From an uncultured Caryophanales bacterium (GTDB lineage: Bacteria; Bacillota_I; Bacilli_A; RF39; UBA660): a DNA stretch of 13,429 bases. Shown here one piece after another: positions 12,461 to 13,429 of the stretch. The stretch spans positions 1 through 13,429 of the forward strand of contig CALCBO010000173.1 in the NCBI GenBank assembly GCA_937897245.1, read 5' to 3'. The position numbers and the translations under genes are program-made. The notes beneath the pieces are model-generated. The model had not been told where the DNA came from. It worked only from the letters and a program-made list of their open reading frames with translations, and searched no databases. Numbering within the stretch: the first letter of the stretch is position 1; each line of letters opens with the position of its first letter.

Positions 12461-12880
12461 TTGAGGAATATAAGATTATTTATAAAAGGTAAGAATTTAG
12501 ATATGCTAAAAGCATTTTCAGATGAAAGCTATTTGTATAATTACATTGTAAATAACTATTCTGAACTTCCTGAAGATAATATATTTAGAAATCCGACATT
12601 CTTAAAAAGATTAGAAGAAATGGTTTATCTTTCAAAAGATAATATTTCTTTAGATGATGAAATGGTATGGAATGAAACAAGTAGAGATTTAAAATCAAAA
12701 GATGTTTCATTTTATGCAGTAATACTTGATTCTGAAAAAGGAGATTTTACAATTTATAATAACTTAAAAAATACTATTCCTTATTTACAGATAAACTCAA
12801 ATACAGATTGGTTTGAGGCAGTAAATAAAATAGAACAATTTAATAAAAACCTCGAATACGAGGAAGAAATGGAGATGTAA
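12461..12880 (+). CDS. Hypothetical protein with acidic C-terminal tail (unrecognised)
   Basis: This 139-residue protein is not recognised. It starts at TTG 12461, 5 nt after AGGAGG (12450-12455); no better ATG lies nearby. The N-terminus (MRNIRLFIKGKNLDMLKAF) is basic and amphipathic, the middle is mixed helix/strand (EMVYLSKDNISLDDEMVWNET, VSFYAVILDSEKGDFTIY), and the end is EYEEEMEM. The acidic tail resembles those of the ArdA fusion, the RadC-S6 fusion and the following gene. No membrane segment, Cys motif or catalytic signature is visible. It is the first gene after the second GAGTTAG terminator and is followed 2 nt later by the next gene. Confidence 0.65.
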   Translation: MRNIRLFIKGKNLDMLKAFSDESYLYNYIVNNYSELPEDNIFRNPTFLKRLEEMVYLSKDNISLDDEMVWNETSRDLKSKDVSFYAVILDSEKGDFTIYNNLKNTIPYLQINSNTDWFEAVNKIEQFNKNLEYEEEMEM

Positions 12881-12882
12881 AA

Positions 12883-13164
12883 ATGGAAGGATTAAAAATA
12901 CAATGGTTACACGAAAAGCCACCTATTGCAGAAAGAGATCCAAATTTATTTTATTATGATATAAGAAACTCTGAAGTAGATAATGGATATCAAATAGAAA
13001 GAGGAGTTTTAGTTAATAATATAGGCTCACTTGTAGCAAATAAAGATATATTAGAAGGTAAAGATTTTTTGACTGATGATGAATTATGCGAATTACATTA
13101 TGAAGAAGTACAAGATTTATATGTAAAACCTAATTCTATTGAATCAGATATGGAAATGGAATAG
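12883..13164 (+). CDS. Small protein resembling an LPD-type domain of mobile elements
   Basis: This 93-residue protein contains FYYDIRNSEVDNGYQIERGVLVNNIGSLVAN (residues 24-54) and ends in an acidic stretch. The FYYDIR, IE-x-x-V-x-VN and G-x-L pattern is reminiscent of the LPD28 domain, one of the small 'large polyvalent protein-associated' domains of conjugative elements and phages. I judged this by eye and hold it weakly. The C-terminus is ESDMEME, in line with the tails of its neighbours. The start at 12883 has GGAGATG upstream, overlapping the previous gene's end. AGGAGGAG for the next gene follows its stop. It is a soluble protein with no clear catalytic residues. Confidence 0.55.
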   Translation: MEGLKIQWLHEKPPIAERDPNLFYYDIRNSEVDNGYQIERGVLVNNIGSLVANKDILEGKDFLTDDELCELHYEEVQDLYVKPNSIESDMEME

Positions 13165-13173
13165 GAGGAGCTA

Positions 13174-13383
13174 ATGAAGGAAGATTTAGAAAAAGTGATG
13201 CAAGGCTTTGTGAGTAATACTCCACAACAAAAGGTAGAAGTAAAGAAAGTAGAAAATACTAATAATATTATAAATATTGAATTAAGTAAATTGGTTGCTT
13301 TTAGAAAAAGGCAACCTTTTTCTATGTATGATGAAATTAAAAAGAAAGAAGTTTTAGAAAGTATTAAAGAAAACTGTATATGA
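13174..13383 (+). pseudogene. ParB-like partition protein, truncated by an IS21-like end
   Basis: After an AGGAGGAG site, ATG 13174 opens a frame with a charged start and then IELSKLVAFRKRQPF (about residues 36-50), followed by DEIKKKEVLESIKEN. This is the N-terminal ParB/Srx-like box (lskl-x-x-n-x-x-QPF ... L-x-x-SI-x-x-NG). Normal ParB-like proteins run on for at least 200 residues, with IQPI and a GERR motif; here the frame changes at the codon after SIKEN and stops at 13381-13383, inside a sequence that looks like the end of an insertion sequence. ParB-like genes commonly sit at this point of ICE accessory regions. The truncated product is unlikely to be functional. Confidence 0.75.
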
Positions 13384-13429
13384 TAAACTAAAATTGACCC
13401 CCAGTTGCAATTGAAAATTGACCCCCTAG
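13375..13429. mobile_element. Terminus of an IS21-family-like insertion sequence (partial)
   Basis: AAAATTGACCCCC occurs twice, at 13390-13402 and 13414-13426, as exact 13-bp direct repeats 24 bp apart. Multiple terminal repeats of this kind near a TG end are typical of IS21-family elements. A possible boundary is TG at 13375-13376, where the ParB-like frame loses its family sequence. The rest of the element lies beyond the window, so family and exact end are not proven. Confidence 0.6.

Noticed and set aside
1..13429. CRISPR array, tRNA or rRNA genes
   Set aside because: No regularly spaced repeat-spacer pattern, cloverleaf or conserved rRNA sequence was seen. The 9-bp repeats at 170-205 have no spacers.

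Overview
The window is AT-rich throughout, with AGA/ATA-biased codon use, strong AGGAGG-type ribosome binding sites and sigma-A-like promoters. It looks like a low-GC Firmicute of the Clostridia/Tissierellia kind; the species cannot be read from the sequence. The content is accessory: a redox-stress/peptide-modification cargo block on the left, and a block typical of integrative conjugative elements (ICE) on the right, which stops in the end of an IS21-like insertion sequence.

Left edge (1-1510): the last codons of a chloramphenicol-acetyltransferase-like gene and its terminator. Next comes an AbrB/MazE-type regulator whose promoter carries four 9-bp direct repeats, and then a membrane acyltransferase-3 gene broken by one in-frame TAA. 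Centre (1584-7899): a leftward HxlR-type regulator with a perfect inverted-repeat operator, and a rightward seven-gene operon. The operon encodes a 43-residue Cys-rich precursor peptide with a duplicated CGTACGA core (a small gene that is easy to miss), a radical SAM/SPASM maturase, a zinc-less MDR (quinone-oxidoreductase-like) dehydrogenase, a zinc-type macrodomain ADP-ribosyl hydrolase, a frameshifted DUF1848 gene, a class M sirtuin (Gln in place of the catalytic His) and a ferredoxin-nitroreductase. Macrodomain plus SirTM is the known reversible protein ADP-ribosylation pair of the oxidative-stress response. Here it has no lipoyl-carrier (GcvH-L) gene next to it and sits instead with a RiPP-type peptide and its maturase, which is the most novel combination in the window. 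A strong terminator closes the block at about 7950-8007.

Right block (8020-13429): short helical proteins, a metallophosphoesterase, an ArdA-DUF3846 fusion (antirestriction), a RadC/JAMM-ribosomal-S6 fusion with an internal start, small unknown proteins, and a ParB-like gene cut by the insertion sequence. Three promoters share the signature AAAGGTTTGG plus an 18-bp spacer. Two of the transcription units have near-identical GAGTTAG/CTAGCTC terminators between a small leader gene and the genes downstream. Four successive proteins end in similar acidic Met/Glu tails. These shared parts suggest a common regulatory and perhaps protein-targeting scheme for the element's early-transfer genes.
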